Numbered from the stretch's first letter, positions 9,536 to 19,007 are shown. The stretch is 64,000 nt of DNA from an uncultured Roseateles sp. (GCF_945956965.1 NZ_CAMFJS010000015.1:45211-109210); one strand, 5' to 3'. Program-made: numbers and translations. The notes: generated by a model not told the origin, from the letters alone.

Positions 9536-11500
9536 ATGAAAAAAAACCAATCCCTGGCTTGGCGTCGTCCCGCCGACATCATCATCAGCCTGCTGGCTGC
9601 GGCCGCTTTGGCGGCATGCGGCGGCGGCAGCGGCTCCAGCAGCAGCGCTGAAACGCCTGCGCCTAGCCCGGCACCGACGAGCCCACCCGCGCCAGCCGCC
9701 TCAGCCGCCAGCCTGGTGGAAGGCACGATCACCGGCTTTGGCAGCGTCATCATCGATGGCCAACGCTTCGACGACAGCGGCGCCAAAGTCGCCATCGCCA
9801 ACAACCCCGAAGCCAGCAGCCAAGCCACCCTGGGTGATTTACGCACCGGCATGCGGGTGCAGGCCGAATTGAAAGACGGCGTGCTGCAGAACCTGTCCGT
9901 GAACTTCGCCTTGGTCGGCACGCTCAGCGCCATCGACACCAGCGCCGGCAGCCTGAATGTGTTCGGCCAAACCATCAAGGTGGTCAGCGCCACCGCCAGC
10001 GGCCCCTTGCCTACCGTGTTCGAAGGCTTCAATGCCTTGAGCCAGTTGGCGGTGGGCGATCTGCTCAAGGTCTCGGGCACGGTCGCCAGCGACGGCAGCA
10101 TCAGCGCCACCCGCATCGAGCGCCGCCTCAAAGACGGCAGCGAGATCTACCGCCTCAGCGGCGCCGTGCAAGGCCTGGACAGTGCCAACAAGCGCTTCAC
10201 GCTCGCCGGAAACAGCAGCGTCAGCGTGGACTACAGCGCAGCCAAGCTGCTGCCCAGCGGTGCCGTGATTGAGAACGGCAAGCTGGTCAGCGTGGTCGCC
10301 AAGAGCGCGCCGACCACAACGGGAGGCAGCACCGTGCTGACGGCCAGCGCCGTCGAAGTGCGCAGCAAGAAATTGCCCGATAGCCCGGACCTGGCCATTG
10401 GCGGTCAGATCAGCGACTTCCAGTCACTGGCTTCGCTGCGCATCGGTGATGTGCAGGTCGATGCCAGCAGCGCGACGCTGAAGGAGGGCACGGTCGCCGC
10501 CGATGTGGTCAACGGGGCGCAAGCCTATGCCCAAGGTGCGCTGAGTGCCGGGGTATTGAAAGCCACCAGCCTGAAAGTGTTCAAGCCGGAAACCGCCTTG
10601 AAGGCGCAACTCAGCGGCCAGGTGACCGACTTTGTCTCCATCGCCAACTTCACCTTGCGCGGCACAGTGGTGGACGGCAGCAAAGCCAGCTTCAGCAAGG
10701 GCAAGGCAGCGGACATCGCCACCGGCACCTGGCTCAAAGTAACGGGGCAGCTCACCAGCAGCGGCGTCGTGGCCAAGGAGATCGAGGTGCAAGCCCCGCC
10801 GGCCAACAAACCCGCCAGCCTGCAAGGCGCCATCAGCGGCCTGGATCTGGCTAATAAGAAGCTGAGCTTGCTGGGTGTGACGGTGCAATGGACCGATGCC
10901 ACCAAGTTCAGCTTTGAGGGTGGACTGAGCCTGAGCACTTTGGCCAATGGCATGGTGCTGAGCGTTGAGGGCAGCTTTGACGCCACCACCAATGTCTTCA
11001 CCGTCACCAGCATGAAGGGCTCTGCCGCCAGCGCCAACCCGGGTGGCACCCGCACAGTGGGCTTCTCTGGCCTCATCTTCAATGCCAGTAGCAGCAGCTT
11101 CCAAGTCGGCAGCAATACCGTTCTGATCAGCAACACCACCCAGTTGCAGCCCAGCGGCAGCACCCTGGCCGACTTGAAGAACGGCGCCAAGGTCAGCGTC
11201 AAGGCCAGCTTGACGACGGTGGACGGCAAGCCGGTGCTGACGGCCCTGTCGATTGAAATCGAGAAACCAGAGAAAGACGCCGCGGGTGGCGATGTGCTTT
11301 ATCTGGCCGGCCTGGTGACCGACTTCAGCAGCAGCGCTAACTTCATGCTTGCAGGGCAAAAGGTTGATGCCAGCGGCAGCAGCGTTGAGTTCATCGACGG
11401 CAGCGCCGCCAAATTGGCCAACGGCGTCAAGCTGGAAATCAAGGGCAGCCTGACGAACGGCGTGCTGATCGCCAAGCGCGTGCATTTCATGCCGGGTTGA
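9536..11500 (+). CDS. lipoprotein with about eight DUF5666 repeats
   Basis: 654 residues from the ATG of MKKNQSLAWRR, 17 codons inside the longest frame; this start puts a basic n-region and hydrophobic segment directly before a lipobox (LAAC, then GGGSGSS). A Ser/Pro/Ala-rich linker follows, then about eight repeats of 65-85 residues, each opening with a motif like hydrophobic-x-G-x-hydrophobic-x-x-hydrophobic: VEGTITGFGSV, LVGTLSAIDTS, LSGAVQGLDSA, IGGQISDFQSL, LSGQVTDFVSI, LQGAISGLDLA, FSGLIFNASSS, LAGLVTDFSSS. This is the DUF5666 (OB-like beta) pattern. It is probably outer-membrane anchored; function unknown. A strong terminator follows at 11524. Confidence 0.85.
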   Translation: MKKNQSLAWRRPADIIISLLAAAALAACGGGSGSSSSAETPAPSPAPTSPPAPAASAASLVEGTITGFGSVIIDGQRFDDSGAKVAIANNPEASSQATLGDLRTGMRVQAELKDGVLQNLSVNFALVGTLSAIDTSAGSLNVFGQTIKVVSATASGPLPTVFEGFNALSQLAVGDLLKVSGTVASDGSISATRIERRLKDGSEIYRLSGAVQGLDSANKRFTLAGNSSVSVDYSAAKLLPSGAVIENGKLVSVVAKSAPTTTGGSTVLTASAVEVRSKKLPDSPDLAIGGQISDFQSLASLRIGDVQVDASSATLKEGTVAADVVNGAQAYAQGALSAGVLKATSLKVFKPETALKAQLSGQVTDFVSIANFTLRGTVVDGSKASFSKGKAADIATGTWLKVTGQLTSSGVVAKEIEVQAPPANKPASLQGAISGLDLANKKLSLLGVTVQWTDATKFSFEGGLSLSTLANGMVLSVEGSFDATTNVFTVTSMKGSAASANPGGTRTVGFSGLIFNASSSSFQVGSNTVLISNTTQLQPSGSTLADLKNGAKVSVKASLTTVDGKPVLTALSIEIEKPEKDAAGGDVLYLAGLVTDFSSSANFMLAGQKVDASGSSVEFIDGSAAKLANGVKLEIKGSLTNGVLIAKRVHFMPG

Positions 11501-11523
11501 GTCAGCTGCACTGAAAGCAAAAA

Positions 11524-11553
11524 GGGCCTGCAAGCGCAGGCCCATTTTTTTTT
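11524..11553 (+). terminator. rho-independent terminator of the DUF5666 lipoprotein gene
   Basis: GGGCCTGC and GCAGGCCC around loop AAGC, followed by ATTTTTTTTT. It begins 24 bp after the stop codon. Confidence 0.9.
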
Positions 11554-11757
11554 CGCTTCGCCACCAGCGCCACATTTTGAGGCAAGGCAGGGAATCCTCG
11601 ATGCCTACGGGCCCCTGCCCAAGACTCCAGTGGCCATCCCCATAGTTACCCACAGCTGGTGTGGACAGGCGGGGCTGTGCAAAGCGGCGTTTCGGGCGAT
11701 CTCCGCCCCTTTCAGGCGGTGGTCAGGCCGACGCGAAACGGTCAGCCTCAGCCTCGA

Positions 11758-13077
11758 TCAGCGTTGCGCCTGCATCTGCGCCACGATGTGCTCGATGCGA
11801 TCCAGCACATCGGCCTGCTCGACCTGGGTCAACACCCGGTCCTGCAGCACGCGGCGGCCGCCGACCCACACGTCGGACACATGCTCACGGCCCGCCACAT
11901 AGACCAGCTGCGCCTCGGGGTTGTAGACCGGGCGGCATTCCAGCGCGCTCAGGCTCACGGCCACCACGTCGGCCAGCTTGCCCACTTCCAGCGAGCCCAG
12001 ATCCGCTTCACGGCCCATGGCCTTGGCGGCGCGAATGGTGGCCATCTCCAGCGCGGTGCGCGCGCTGACGGTGGTGGAGTTCTGCGTCACGCCCTTGGCC
12101 AGCAAGGCGGCCGCGCGGATCTCACCGAACATGTCTTGGCGGTTGTTCGAGGCCGCGCCATCGGTGCCCAGAATGGTGTTGACGCCCGCCTCTTCCAGCG
12201 CCGTGACCGGGCACACGCCCGAGGCCAGCTTCATATTCGAGTTGGGGTTGTGCACCAGGTGCACACGCTGCTTGGCCAGCATGGCGATTTCGGCCTCGTT
12301 CAAATGCACCATGTGCACCGCCATCATGCGCTCGTCCAGCAGGCCCAGCTTGTTCAGGCGCTCCAGCGGGCGCATGCCGTGCTGCTTGACGCTCTCGTCG
12401 ACCTCGAACTGCGTTTCGTGGATGTGGCAGTGCATCTGCAGGTTCAGGCGGTCGCGCAGATCGCGCAATTGCACAAAGGTCTCGTCCGACACGGTGTAAG
12501 GCGCATGCGGAGCCGAGGTCCAGTCCAGCAGCTTTTCGTTCTTGAACTGCTCGTAGGCTTCCAAGCCTTTGGCGATGTACTCGGCCGCGTTGGCCGCGTA
12601 GCCGGTGGGGAAGTCGATCACATTGATGGAGACACCGGCGCGCACGCCGCTGTCAATCGCTGCCCGCGCCATGGCGGCAGGGAAGAAATACATATCGTTG
12701 AGATAAGTCACGCCACCACGCAGCGCCTCGCAGGCGCTCAGCAGCGAGCCCTGGTAGGTCCAGTCATCGCTGACCCACTTCTTTTCCAGCGGCCAGATAT
12801 GGTTGTTGAGCCAGTCCATCAGGGGCACATCGTCGGCCACGCCGCGCAGCAAAGACATGGCGGAATGGGTGTGACCGTTGATCAGGCCAGGGATCAGCAC
12901 ATGCTCGCCCAGTTCGACGCGGGACGCATCCGGGTACTGCGCCTCGGCTTGCGCCCAAGGCAAAACGGCGGCGATACGCTCGCCCTGCATCACCAGCGCA
13001 TGGTGGTCGAGCACCGAGCTGCCCGGGCTCATCGGCAGCAGCCAGCGGGCTTTGAGGATGGTGGTGGTGTTAGGCAT
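11758..13077 (-). CDS. mtaD: 5-methylthioadenosine / S-adenosylhomocysteine deaminase (TRZ/ATZ family)
   Basis: 439-residue amidohydrolase-superfamily enzyme. Metal and catalytic motifs in order: GLINGHTHSAM, the central MHCHIHET, VHMVHLNE, and LGTDGAASNN. The family deaminates MTA, SAH or adenosine to the inosine analogue; exact specificity cannot be read from sequence and atrazine/guanine-type relatives exist. It is the last gene of a nucleoside operon, 50 bp after the nucleoside hydrolase gene, which supports an adenosine-like substrate. Start ATG at 13077 has AGGAG upstream. Some Burkholderiales annotate it only as 'TRZ/ATZ family hydrolase'. Confidence 0.85.
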   Translation of the reverse strand: MPNTTTILKARWLLPMSPGSSVLDHHALVMQGERIAAVLPWAQAEAQYPDASRVELGEHVLIPGLINGHTHSAMSLLRGVADDVPLMDWLNNHIWPLEKKWVSDDWTYQGSLLSACEALRGGVTYLNDMYFFPAAMARAAIDSGVRAGVSINVIDFPTGYAANAAEYIAKGLEAYEQFKNEKLLDWTSAPHAPYTVSDETFVQLRDLRDRLNLQMHCHIHETQFEVDESVKQHGMRPLERLNKLGLLDERMMAVHMVHLNEAEIAMLAKQRVHLVHNPNSNMKLASGVCPVTALEEAGVNTILGTDGAASNNRQDMFGEIRAAALLAKGVTQNSTTVSARTALEMATIRAAKAMGREADLGSLEVGKLADVVAVSLSALECRPVYNPEAQLVYVAGREHVSDVWVGGRRVLQDRVLTQVEQADVLDRIEHIVAQMQAQR

Positions 13078-13127
13078 TGAAAGCTACTCCTGGAAAAACA
13101 AAGCTCGCCAAGTGGCGAGCATGAACT

Positions 13128-14135
13128 TTAGTCGTTTGCGGCGGCGTCGAAGGCCTGATCAAACAGATCGAGCACCCGCTGGCTCTGCACCGCTACGCAG
13201 ACTTGCTGCGAGGGCGCCTGCGCCCAAGCTTCCGGCTGGCGGCCGGGCGCGCGCAGGCTTTGAATCGTCTGGCCACGCGCAATGCCTTCCAGCGCCACGC
13301 GTACCGGGCCGGCTCGCAGGGTGAAGGCCGCCGGCTCGATGGCATAGACAATCGCGCTGGCATCGTGGGCGTAGATGCCGGTGATGCCGTCCACCGAATG
13401 GTAGAAATCTTGGTAATGGCGAGTGGCTTGCCAGAGGAAGTCGCCCACCGCGCCGCCGCGCCCTTGCAGCGCTGCCAGGTGATCCTGGCTCATCACCACG
13501 GCCTGGGTCACGTCCAGGCCAACAATGACGACGGGCCAGTTGGCGGTGAAGACGATGTCGGCCGCTTCGGGATCATTGATCATGTTGGCTTCAGCCACCG
13601 GCGTGACATTGCCGCTTCGGCCTTCAATGCCGAAGGCGCCACCCATCACGATGACTTGCTTGACCTTGGCGGCGATGCTGGGGTCATGGCGCAAGGCCAG
13701 GGCCAGATTGGTCATCGGGCCCACGGCGATCAAGGTGATCTGGCCGGGCTCGGCATTGACCATATCGCAGATCAGATGATGCGCCGGGCGCGAGTCCAGC
13801 GGATGCAGTTCGGCCGTGGCAGCCACGGCGACCTCGGCCTTGCCACCCAGGCCGTCATTCCCGTGCACATGGGTGGAATGCTCACGCTCGGCCTCTGGCA
13901 GCAAGGGACCGGCGGCACCGGCAGCCACCAACACCTGCGAGGCATCCAAGCCATACAGGCCGCACAGGGCACGGGCATTGCGGGTGGTCACCGCCACCGA
14001 GGCATTGCCGAACACGGTGGTGATGGCTCGCAGGCGCAGGGCTGGGTGGCGCGCCAGCAGATAGAGGGCCATGGCATCGTCGATGCCGGGATCGGTGTCG
14101 AAAATGACTTGCAATGGGGATGTTTGTTGGCTCAT
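13128..14135 (-). CDS. inosine-uridine-preferring nucleoside hydrolase
   Basis: 335 residues. The Asp cluster that binds calcium and ribose is visible at the N-terminus (FDTDPGIDDA), with VGPMTNLAL, VIVMGGAFG, NMINDPEAA and YAHDASAIVY further on, the full set expected of IU-nucleoside hydrolases. It would split ribonucleosides into base and ribose in the cytoplasm. Its ATG overlaps the ribokinase TGA (ATGA), so the two are translationally coupled: ribose released here is the substrate of the preceding gene product. Which of the Rih subfamilies it belongs to is not clear. Confidence 0.93.
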   Translation of the reverse strand: MSQQTSPLQVIFDTDPGIDDAMALYLLARHPALRLRAITTVFGNASVAVTTRNARALCGLYGLDASQVLVAAGAAGPLLPEAEREHSTHVHGNDGLGGKAEVAVAATAELHPLDSRPAHHLICDMVNAEPGQITLIAVGPMTNLALALRHDPSIAAKVKQVIVMGGAFGIEGRSGNVTPVAEANMINDPEAADIVFTANWPVVIVGLDVTQAVVMSQDHLAALQGRGGAVGDFLWQATRHYQDFYHSVDGITGIYAHDASAIVYAIEPAAFTLRAGPVRVALEGIARGQTIQSLRAPGRQPEAWAQAPSQQVCVAVQSQRVLDLFDQAFDAAAND

Positions 14136-15118
14136 GCGAGGCTCCTCGTGGATGCGAATTCAGCGGGCAACTCGGCGCGCAGCGGCATGGCGCTTTGCAC
14201 GCCGCTGCGGCTCACCGCGATGGCGGCTGCAGCCATGCCCAAGCGCACCGCTTGCTCGGCTGAGCAGCCTTCAGCCAAACCGGTGGCCAGGCCACCAACG
14301 AAAGTGTCGCCGGCGCCGACCGTGTCGACCGCCTTGACGGCCGTGGCCGGCAGGCGCTGCATCTGACCCGCAGCGTCGAGCATCAACACACCCGCCGCGC
14401 CCAGGGTCACCAGCAACTCACGGGCGCCGCGCGCCTGCAACAGGCGTGCGGCGGCTTCCACATCCTCGGTGCCGGCCAACTGTTGGGCCTCGGTTTCGTT
14501 GAGCACCAGCCAGTCGCACAGGGCCAGCAAGGCCGTCGGCACGGCCAGGGCCGGCGCGGCGTTCAAAACCGTGCGAGCACCTGCGGCGCGCGCCAACTCA
14601 AAAGCCTGCTGAATCGCCGGCACCGGCACTTCCAGCTGAGCCACTACCACCGCACCGGGCTGGAATTGAGCAGCAGCGGCTTGCACATCAGCGGGCGTCA
14701 AATCTGCATTGCTGCCGGGCACGTAGACGATGGCGTTCTCGCCGCCTTCGCTGGCTACCATGATGACGGCCACACCCGGAAGCGCCGCCGGGTCACGGGC
14801 GACAGCCGAAGCATCCACACCTTCGGCCTCCAAGGCCTGCAGCAACTCAGCGCCGTGCTGGCGGGTGCCAACTCGGGACACAAAAGCCACCTGCGCGCCC
14901 AGACGAGCGGCGGCCACAGCTTGATTCGCACCTTTGCCGCCGGGCGCCATCACAAAGCTCTGGCCCACCAGGGTTTCGCCGGGGGCCGGCAGACGCGAGG
15001 CATGCGCCACCATATCCATATTGATGCTGCCCACCACCAGCACGCGGCCCGGTGCCTGCGGCGCCGCTGCATCGCTGGCGGGGATTGTTGTCTCGTTCGG
15101 TTTACTCATCTTGTTCAT
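14132..15118 (-). CDS. rbsK: ribokinase
   Basis: 328-residue PfkB-family sugar kinase. It shows the N-terminal signature VGSINMDMV, the GGKGANQAVAAARLG motif and the C-terminal anion-hole/catalytic motif DTVGAGDTFVGG. It phosphorylates D-ribose to ribose-5-phosphate. No ribose transporter gene (rbsABC) is nearby; the neighbour is a nucleoside hydrolase, so intracellular ribose from nucleosides is the likely substrate. The first ATG (15118) is nearly on top of AAGAAG; the ATG three codons later (15109) has better spacing and could be the true start. Confidence 0.92.
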   Translation of the reverse strand: MNKMSKPNETTIPASDAAAPQAPGRVLVVGSINMDMVAHASRLPAPGETLVGQSFVMAPGGKGANQAVAAARLGAQVAFVSRVGTRQHGAELLQALEAEGVDASAVARDPAALPGVAVIMVASEGGENAIVYVPGSNADLTPADVQAAAAQFQPGAVVVAQLEVPVPAIQQAFELARAAGARTVLNAAPALAVPTALLALCDWLVLNETEAQQLAGTEDVEAAARLLQARGARELLVTLGAAGVLMLDAAGQMQRLPATAVKAVDTVGAGDTFVGGLATGLAEGCSAEQAVRLGMAAAAIAVSRSGVQSAMPLRAELPAEFASTRSLA

Positions 15119-15179
15119 CTTCTTGCACTGCTTTTTGCGCCGGCTTGTCGCCCACTGATTGGCGCCAACTGACCGTCGC

Positions 15180-16229
15180 TCACTGGCCTGCGTTGAATGG
15201 CTTGGCCGTGCTTTCGCGCAGCACCAGGCTGGGCGTCATTTGCTGGTCTTTGAAGCCAGCGTCGGGCTGCTCAATGCGCTCAATCAGCATCTGCCCTGCG
15301 CGTTGGCCCAAGGCTTTGATGGAATAGCCCACCGTGGTCAGGGCCGGAAAGACATAACGGCATAAATCAATGTCATCAAAGCCGATGACGGACAACTGGC
15401 TGGGCACACTCAAACCACATTCAGCTGCAGCACGCAACGCACCAATGGCCATCAAGTCATTGCTAGCGAATATGGCGGTGATGGCGACCTTGGCTGATCC
15501 ACCCTGCCCTGCACTGTCAAAACCCGTTTGCTTGAGAAGACGGCTAGCAGCCAAATAGCCGCCTTGGCTGCTGAAGTCGCCTTCGACGACCAAGTTCTCA
15601 TCAGCAAGAAGGCCATGCTCTTGCAAGGCCCGGCGCCAACCGGCCAGGCGCTCACGCGAGACTTCAAATTCCGCGGGGCCGCTGATGCAAGCCACCCGCT
15701 GGTGTCCCAGGTCCAGCAAATGCTTGACCGCGTTATAGGCACCTTGGCTATTGTCGACACTGACCCGGTCGGCACGAGCACCCGGCACCAATCGGTCCAC
15801 GGTGACGGCAGGCACACGGGCCATTTTGAAAATGCCGGCCAGCGCCTCGTCATCCCCGGCGGAGGACAGCAGCAAACCATCCACGCGCTTTTCCAAGAGC
15901 GTGCGCATGTACTGCAGCTGGCGCTTGGGGTCGTTATCGGAATTGCACAGAAAGACCGAATAGCCGGCCAGCCGGCAGCTTTCCTCCACCCCGCACACCA
16001 GCTCGGCAAAGAAGGGGTTTTGCACATTGGGCACCAGCACGCCGATGATCTTGGTCTCGCTGGTGCGCAGCGAGCGCGCCACTGCGCTGGGCAGGTAGCC
16101 AATTTCTTCCACGGCTTCTTCGACCCGGCGACGGGCCTCGGCGCTCACCGGCCGGGTGTTGTTCAACACATGCGACACGGTGGTGAAGGAAACACCGGCA
16201 CGGGCCGCCACATCTTTGATGGTGCTCAA
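15180..16229 (-). CDS. LacI-family transcriptional regulator (RbsR/PurR-like)
   Basis: 349 residues: a LacI helix-turn-helix at the extreme N-terminus (STIKDVAARAGVSFTTVSHV, hinge helix EEIGYLPSAVARSLR) and a periplasmic-binding-protein-like effector domain. The start codon is TTG; an in-frame TGA lies four codons upstream, so no ATG is available and the HTH would be lost with any later start. It is first in a four-gene operon with rbsK, nucleoside hydrolase and mtaD. The perfect palindrome GCAAACGTTTGC lies about 125 bp upstream of its start, so autoregulation of the whole operon is likely. Effector unknown; ribose or a purine is inferred from context. Confidence 0.92.
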   Translation of the reverse strand: MSTIKDVAARAGVSFTTVSHVLNNTRPVSAEARRRVEEAVEEIGYLPSAVARSLRTSETKIIGVLVPNVQNPFFAELVCGVEESCRLAGYSVFLCNSDNDPKRQLQYMRTLLEKRVDGLLLSSAGDDEALAGIFKMARVPAVTVDRLVPGARADRVSVDNSQGAYNAVKHLLDLGHQRVACISGPAEFEVSRERLAGWRRALQEHGLLADENLVVEGDFSSQGGYLAASRLLKQTGFDSAGQGGSAKVAITAIFASNDLMAIGALRAAAECGLSVPSQLSVIGFDDIDLCRYVFPALTTVGYSIKALGQRAGQMLIERIEQPDAGFKDQQMTPSLVLRESTAKPFNAGQ

Positions 16230-16337
16230 GAGGCTTACTCAGGTTCGGGTCGAATGGGCTGATGGTGAATAGGCTGCGCGCAAAAATCGCAAAAAGTCGA
16301 AAAACTGGTCGATCTAAGCCCGGAATGACGAAAAAAC

Positions 16338-16364
16338 GCCTGGCCAGGCTGGGCAAACGTTTGC
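16338..16364. promoter_or_regulatory. two adjacent palindromes upstream of the nucleoside operon, one a LacI-type operator
   Basis: GCAAACGTTTGC at 16353-16364 is a perfect 12-bp palindrome with the central CG typical of LacI/PurR/RbsR operators (the PurR core is ACGCAAACGTTTGCGT by established knowledge). A second perfect palindrome, GCCTGGCCAGGC (16338-16349), lies 3 bp away. On the minus strand a possible -10 TATGCT with -35-like CTGCCA lies just upstream, so a bound repressor would sit at the start of the transcript. Confidence 0.75.
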
Positions 16365-16435
16365 TAGCGGGCCGCAGCATAGCCCAAAGCCAGGCCCCTT
16401 GGCAGTGCGCGGGCACCTAGTCCAAACAAAAAAAA

Positions 16436-16471
16436 CCCTCGCCACCACTCCTTCTGGAGTAGTGGCGAGGG
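16436..16471 (-). terminator. terminator after gltA
   Basis: A stem of 16 positions (CCCTCGCCACCACTCC against GGAGTAGTGGCGAGGG, one G-T pair) with loop TTCT. Read on the minus strand it is followed by a run of T (plus-strand AACAAAAAAAA), placing it 60 bp after the gltA stop. It also insulates the nucleoside operon promoter. Confidence 0.9.
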
Positions 16472-16530
16472 TTTGAGTGGGGTCTCGAGCGCGCTAGTCA
16501 GCGCGCCAAAGAACCGGACTCAATGCCGAA

Positions 16531-17841
16531 TCAACGCTCGCCGATAGGCTTGACGTTGCGGGCAGCGGAGCCAACGAAGAGCTGACGCGGACGGCCGATC
16601 TTGTACTCTGGGTCGCCGATCATTTCGTTCAGCTGGGCAATCCAGCCGACCGTGCGGGCCAGCGAGAAGATGGCTGTGAACAAAGGCACGGGGATGCCGA
16701 TGGCGCGCTGCACGATGCCGGAGTAGAAGTCCACATTGGGGTAGAGCTTGCGGGCGACGAAGTACTCGTCTTCCAACGCGATCTTCTCCAACTCCATGGC
16801 CAGCTTGAACATGGGGTCGTCATGCAGACCCAGCTCGTCCAGCACCTCATGGCAGGTTTCGCGCATCAGCTTGGCGCGCGGGTCGTAGTTCTTGTAAACG
16901 CGGTGACCGAAGCCCATCAGCTTGACGCTGCTGTTCTTGTCCTTGACCTGCTTGATGAACTCGCCGATCTTGGCCACGCCGCCGTTGCGCTGGATGTCTT
17001 CCAGCATGTTCAGCGCTGCCTCGTTGGCGCCGCCGTGAGCCGGGCCCCACAGGCAAGCCACACCTGCGGCGATGGCCGCGAAGGGGTTGGTGCCGGAAGA
17101 ACCGCACAGGCGCACGGTCGATGTCGACGCGTTTTGCTCGTGGTCGGCATGCAAGATGAAGATACGGTCCATGGCGCGCACCAGCACGTCATTGGGCTTG
17201 TACTCTTCACACGGCGTGGCGAACATCATGCGCATGAAGTTGCCTGCATAGGACAGGTCATTCTTCGGGTAGATGTAAGGCTGGCCGACGGTGTACTTGT
17301 ACGCCATGGCCACCAGGGTGGGCATCTTGGCGATCAAGCGGATGGCGGCGATTTCACGGTGCTCGGGGTTATTGATGTCCGTCGAGTCGTGATAGAAGGC
17401 CGACATAGCGCCCACCAAGCCGGTCATCACGGCCATCGGGTGCGCGTCGCGGCGGAAGCCGCGCAGGAAGAACTGCATCTGCTCGTTGACCATGGTGTGG
17501 TTGGTCACGCGATTGACGAACTCTTCCTTCTGAGCGGGGTTAGGCAGCTCTCCGTACAGCAGCAAGTAGCAGGTTTCCAGATAGTCGCAGCTGGTGGCCA
17601 GTTGCTCAATCGGGTAGCCGCGATACAGCAGCTCGCCCTTATCACCGTCGATATAGGTGATGGTCGAGTTGCAGGATGCGGTCGACAGGAAGCCGGGGTC
17701 GTAGGTGAACTTGCCGGTCTGGGCGTACAACTTGCGGATGTCGATCACATCCGGACCAATGCTGCCCTTGTAGAGCGGCAGATCCATGGAGGGGCTGCCG
17801 TCGGAGAACGACAGGGTGGCTTTGACGTCTGACGGTGTCAT
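16531..17841 (-). CDS. gltA: citrate synthase
   Basis: 436-residue type II (hexameric, Gram-negative) citrate synthase that condenses acetyl-CoA and oxaloacetate. Active-site motifs are visible: [35 protein letters not shown] and NVDFYSG carrying the catalytic Asp. The N-terminal extension ([10 protein letters not shown]...IDIRKLY) is typical of this type. The ATG has AAAGGA upstream. It is the last gene of sdhCDAB-sdhE-gltA, 29 bp after sdhE, and is followed by a strong terminator, so it is probably co-transcribed with succinate dehydrogenase. Confidence 0.98.
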   Translation of the reverse strand: MTPSDVKATLSFSDGSPSMDLPLYKGSIGPDVIDIRKLYAQTGKFTYDPGFLSTASCNSTITYIDGDKGELLYRGYPIEQLATSCDYLETCYLLLYGELPNPAQKEEFVNRVTNHTMVNEQMQFFLRGFRRDAHPMAVMTGLVGAMSAFYHDSTDINNPEHREIAAIRLIAKMPTLVAMAYKYTVGQPYIYPKNDLSYAGNFMRMMFATPCEEYKPNDVLVRAMDRIFILHADHEQNASTSTVRLCGSSGTNPFAAIAAGVACLWGPAHGGANEAALNMLEDIQRNGGVAKIGEFIKQVKDKNSSVKLMGFGHRVYKNYDPRAKLMRETCHEVLDELGLHDDPMFKLAMELEKIALEDEYFVARKLYPNVDFYSGIVQRAIGIPVPLFTAIFSLARTVGWIAQLNEMIGDPEYKIGRPRQLFVGSAARNVKPIGER

Positions 17842-17870
17842 GGGCTTTTCCTTTGGCTTCTTGGGGATTC

Positions 17871-18194
17871 TTAAGAGGTGGTTCTCAGCAGGGCCAGAAC
17901 CTCGTGCACATCGTCGCGAGCCAAGTCACCTTCCGGCTCTTTGCGACGCAATAACAAGTCCAACAAATCGTTGTCGGACAAGTCCATCAACTCACGCAGC
18001 CCCTCGGCCTGAAACTCGGTCAGGCTTTGGGCATATCGGTCAAAAAAACGCTCGATGAAGAGATCGTTCTCCAACAGGCCGCGGCGGCACCGCCAGCGCA
18101 GCTTGGACAAGGCGCGCTCATCGATGACGGGGCTGGATTCAACAGACATAACAGGCTTAGCGATCTTTGTGCACGGCGTCTTGTCGGGGCTCAT
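17871..18194 (-). CDS. sdhE: FAD assembly factor SdhE (succinate dehydrogenase assembly factor)
   Basis: 107 residues with the SdhE signature RGLLE at 38-42, followed by NDLFIERFF and a helical C-terminus rich in Asp/Glu/Leu. By family knowledge SdhE promotes covalent attachment of FAD to SdhA. The first ATG overlaps the sdhB stop by one base (TGATG), which favours re-initiation there; a second ATG 15 codons in (MSVESSPV) would give the usual family length of about 90 residues. Position between sdhB and gltA fits the role. Confidence 0.93.
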   Translation of the reverse strand: MSPDKTPCTKIAKPVMSVESSPVIDERALSKLRWRCRRGLLENDLFIERFFDRYAQSLTEFQAEGLRELMDLSDNDLLDLLLRRKEPEGDLARDDVHEVLALLRTTS

Positions 18195-18898
18195 CAGATG
18201 GCGCGACGCACCATCATTTCCTTGATCTTGCCGATGGCCTTGGTCGGGTTCAGACCCTTAGGGCAAACGTCGACGCAGTTCATGATGGTGTGGCAGCGGA
18301 ACAGGCGGTACGGATCTTCCAGGTTGTCCAGACGATCAGAGGTGGCCTCATCGCGGCTGTCGGCGATGAAGCGGTAAGCCTGCAGCAAGCCTGCGGGGCC
18401 GACGAACTTGTCGGGGTTCCACCAGAAGCTGGGGCAGCTGGTCGAGCAGCTGGCGCACAAGATGCACTCGTACAGCCCGTTCAACTCATCACGCTCTTCA
18501 GGCGACTGCAGGCGCTCCTTATCGGGCAGCGGCGTGTCGTTGATCAGGTAAGGCTTGATCGAGTTGTACTGCTTGAAGAACTGCGTCATGTCGACGATCA
18601 GGTCGCGCACCACCGGCAGGCCCGGCAGCGGCTTCAAGACGATCACGCCCGGCAAGGTGCGCATATTGGTCAGGCAGGCCAGACCGTTCTTGCCGTTGAT
18701 GTTCATCGCGTCAGAGCCGCACACGCCTTCGCGGCAGCTGCGGCGGAAGCTCAGCGTCGGATCGGCCGCCTTGAGCTTGCCCAAAGCATCCAGCAGCATG
18801 CGCTCGGAGCCGTCCAGCTCGACCTCAAGGGTCTGCATATAAGGCTTGGCATCCTTGTCCGGGTCGTAGCGGTAGATCTGGAAGGTACGCTTGGTCAT
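18194..18898 (-). CDS. sdhB: succinate dehydrogenase iron-sulfur subunit
   Basis: 234 residues with ligands for three clusters: [2Fe-2S] in SCREGVCGSDAM...GLAC, [4Fe-4S] in CILCASCSTSCPS, and [3Fe-4S] in CHTIMNCVDVCPKGLNP. It carries electrons from SdhA FAD to ubiquinone at SdhCD. Shine-Dalgarno AAGGA precedes the ATG. Unlike the other junctions in this operon, a 145-bp spacer separates it from sdhA. Confidence 0.98.
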   Translation of the reverse strand: MTKRTFQIYRYDPDKDAKPYMQTLEVELDGSERMLLDALGKLKAADPTLSFRRSCREGVCGSDAMNINGKNGLACLTNMRTLPGVIVLKPLPGLPVVRDLIVDMTQFFKQYNSIKPYLINDTPLPDKERLQSPEERDELNGLYECILCASCSTSCPSFWWNPDKFVGPAGLLQAYRFIADSRDEATSDRLDNLEDPYRLFRCHTIMNCVDVCPKGLNPTKAIGKIKEMMVRRAI

Positions 18899-18924
18899 TT
18901 TTTCATCCTTGTTCTAGTCAGTTG

Positions 18925-19007
18925 GTGGCAGCGAGAAGCTCGTTCGGGCTTTCGGGCTGCCACTCAAGGCCGTCATTTCTCAGTACGTGGGCAGCAGGGC
19001 CTGCTGC
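18925..19007 (-). other. two stem-loops in the sdhA-sdhB intercistronic spacer
   Basis: GTGGCAGC (18925-18932) pairs with GCTGCCAC (18956-18963), and GCAGCAGG pairs with CCTGCTGC around a central G (18991-19007). Neither is followed by a T-run, so they do not look like terminators. They fall in the only long gap inside the sdh operon. Confidence 0.55.

Noticed and set aside
11640..11670. TTACCCACA and TGTGGACAG resembling DnaA boxes.
   Set aside because: Only two near-matches without an AT-rich unwinding region or origin-associated genes; not an origin.
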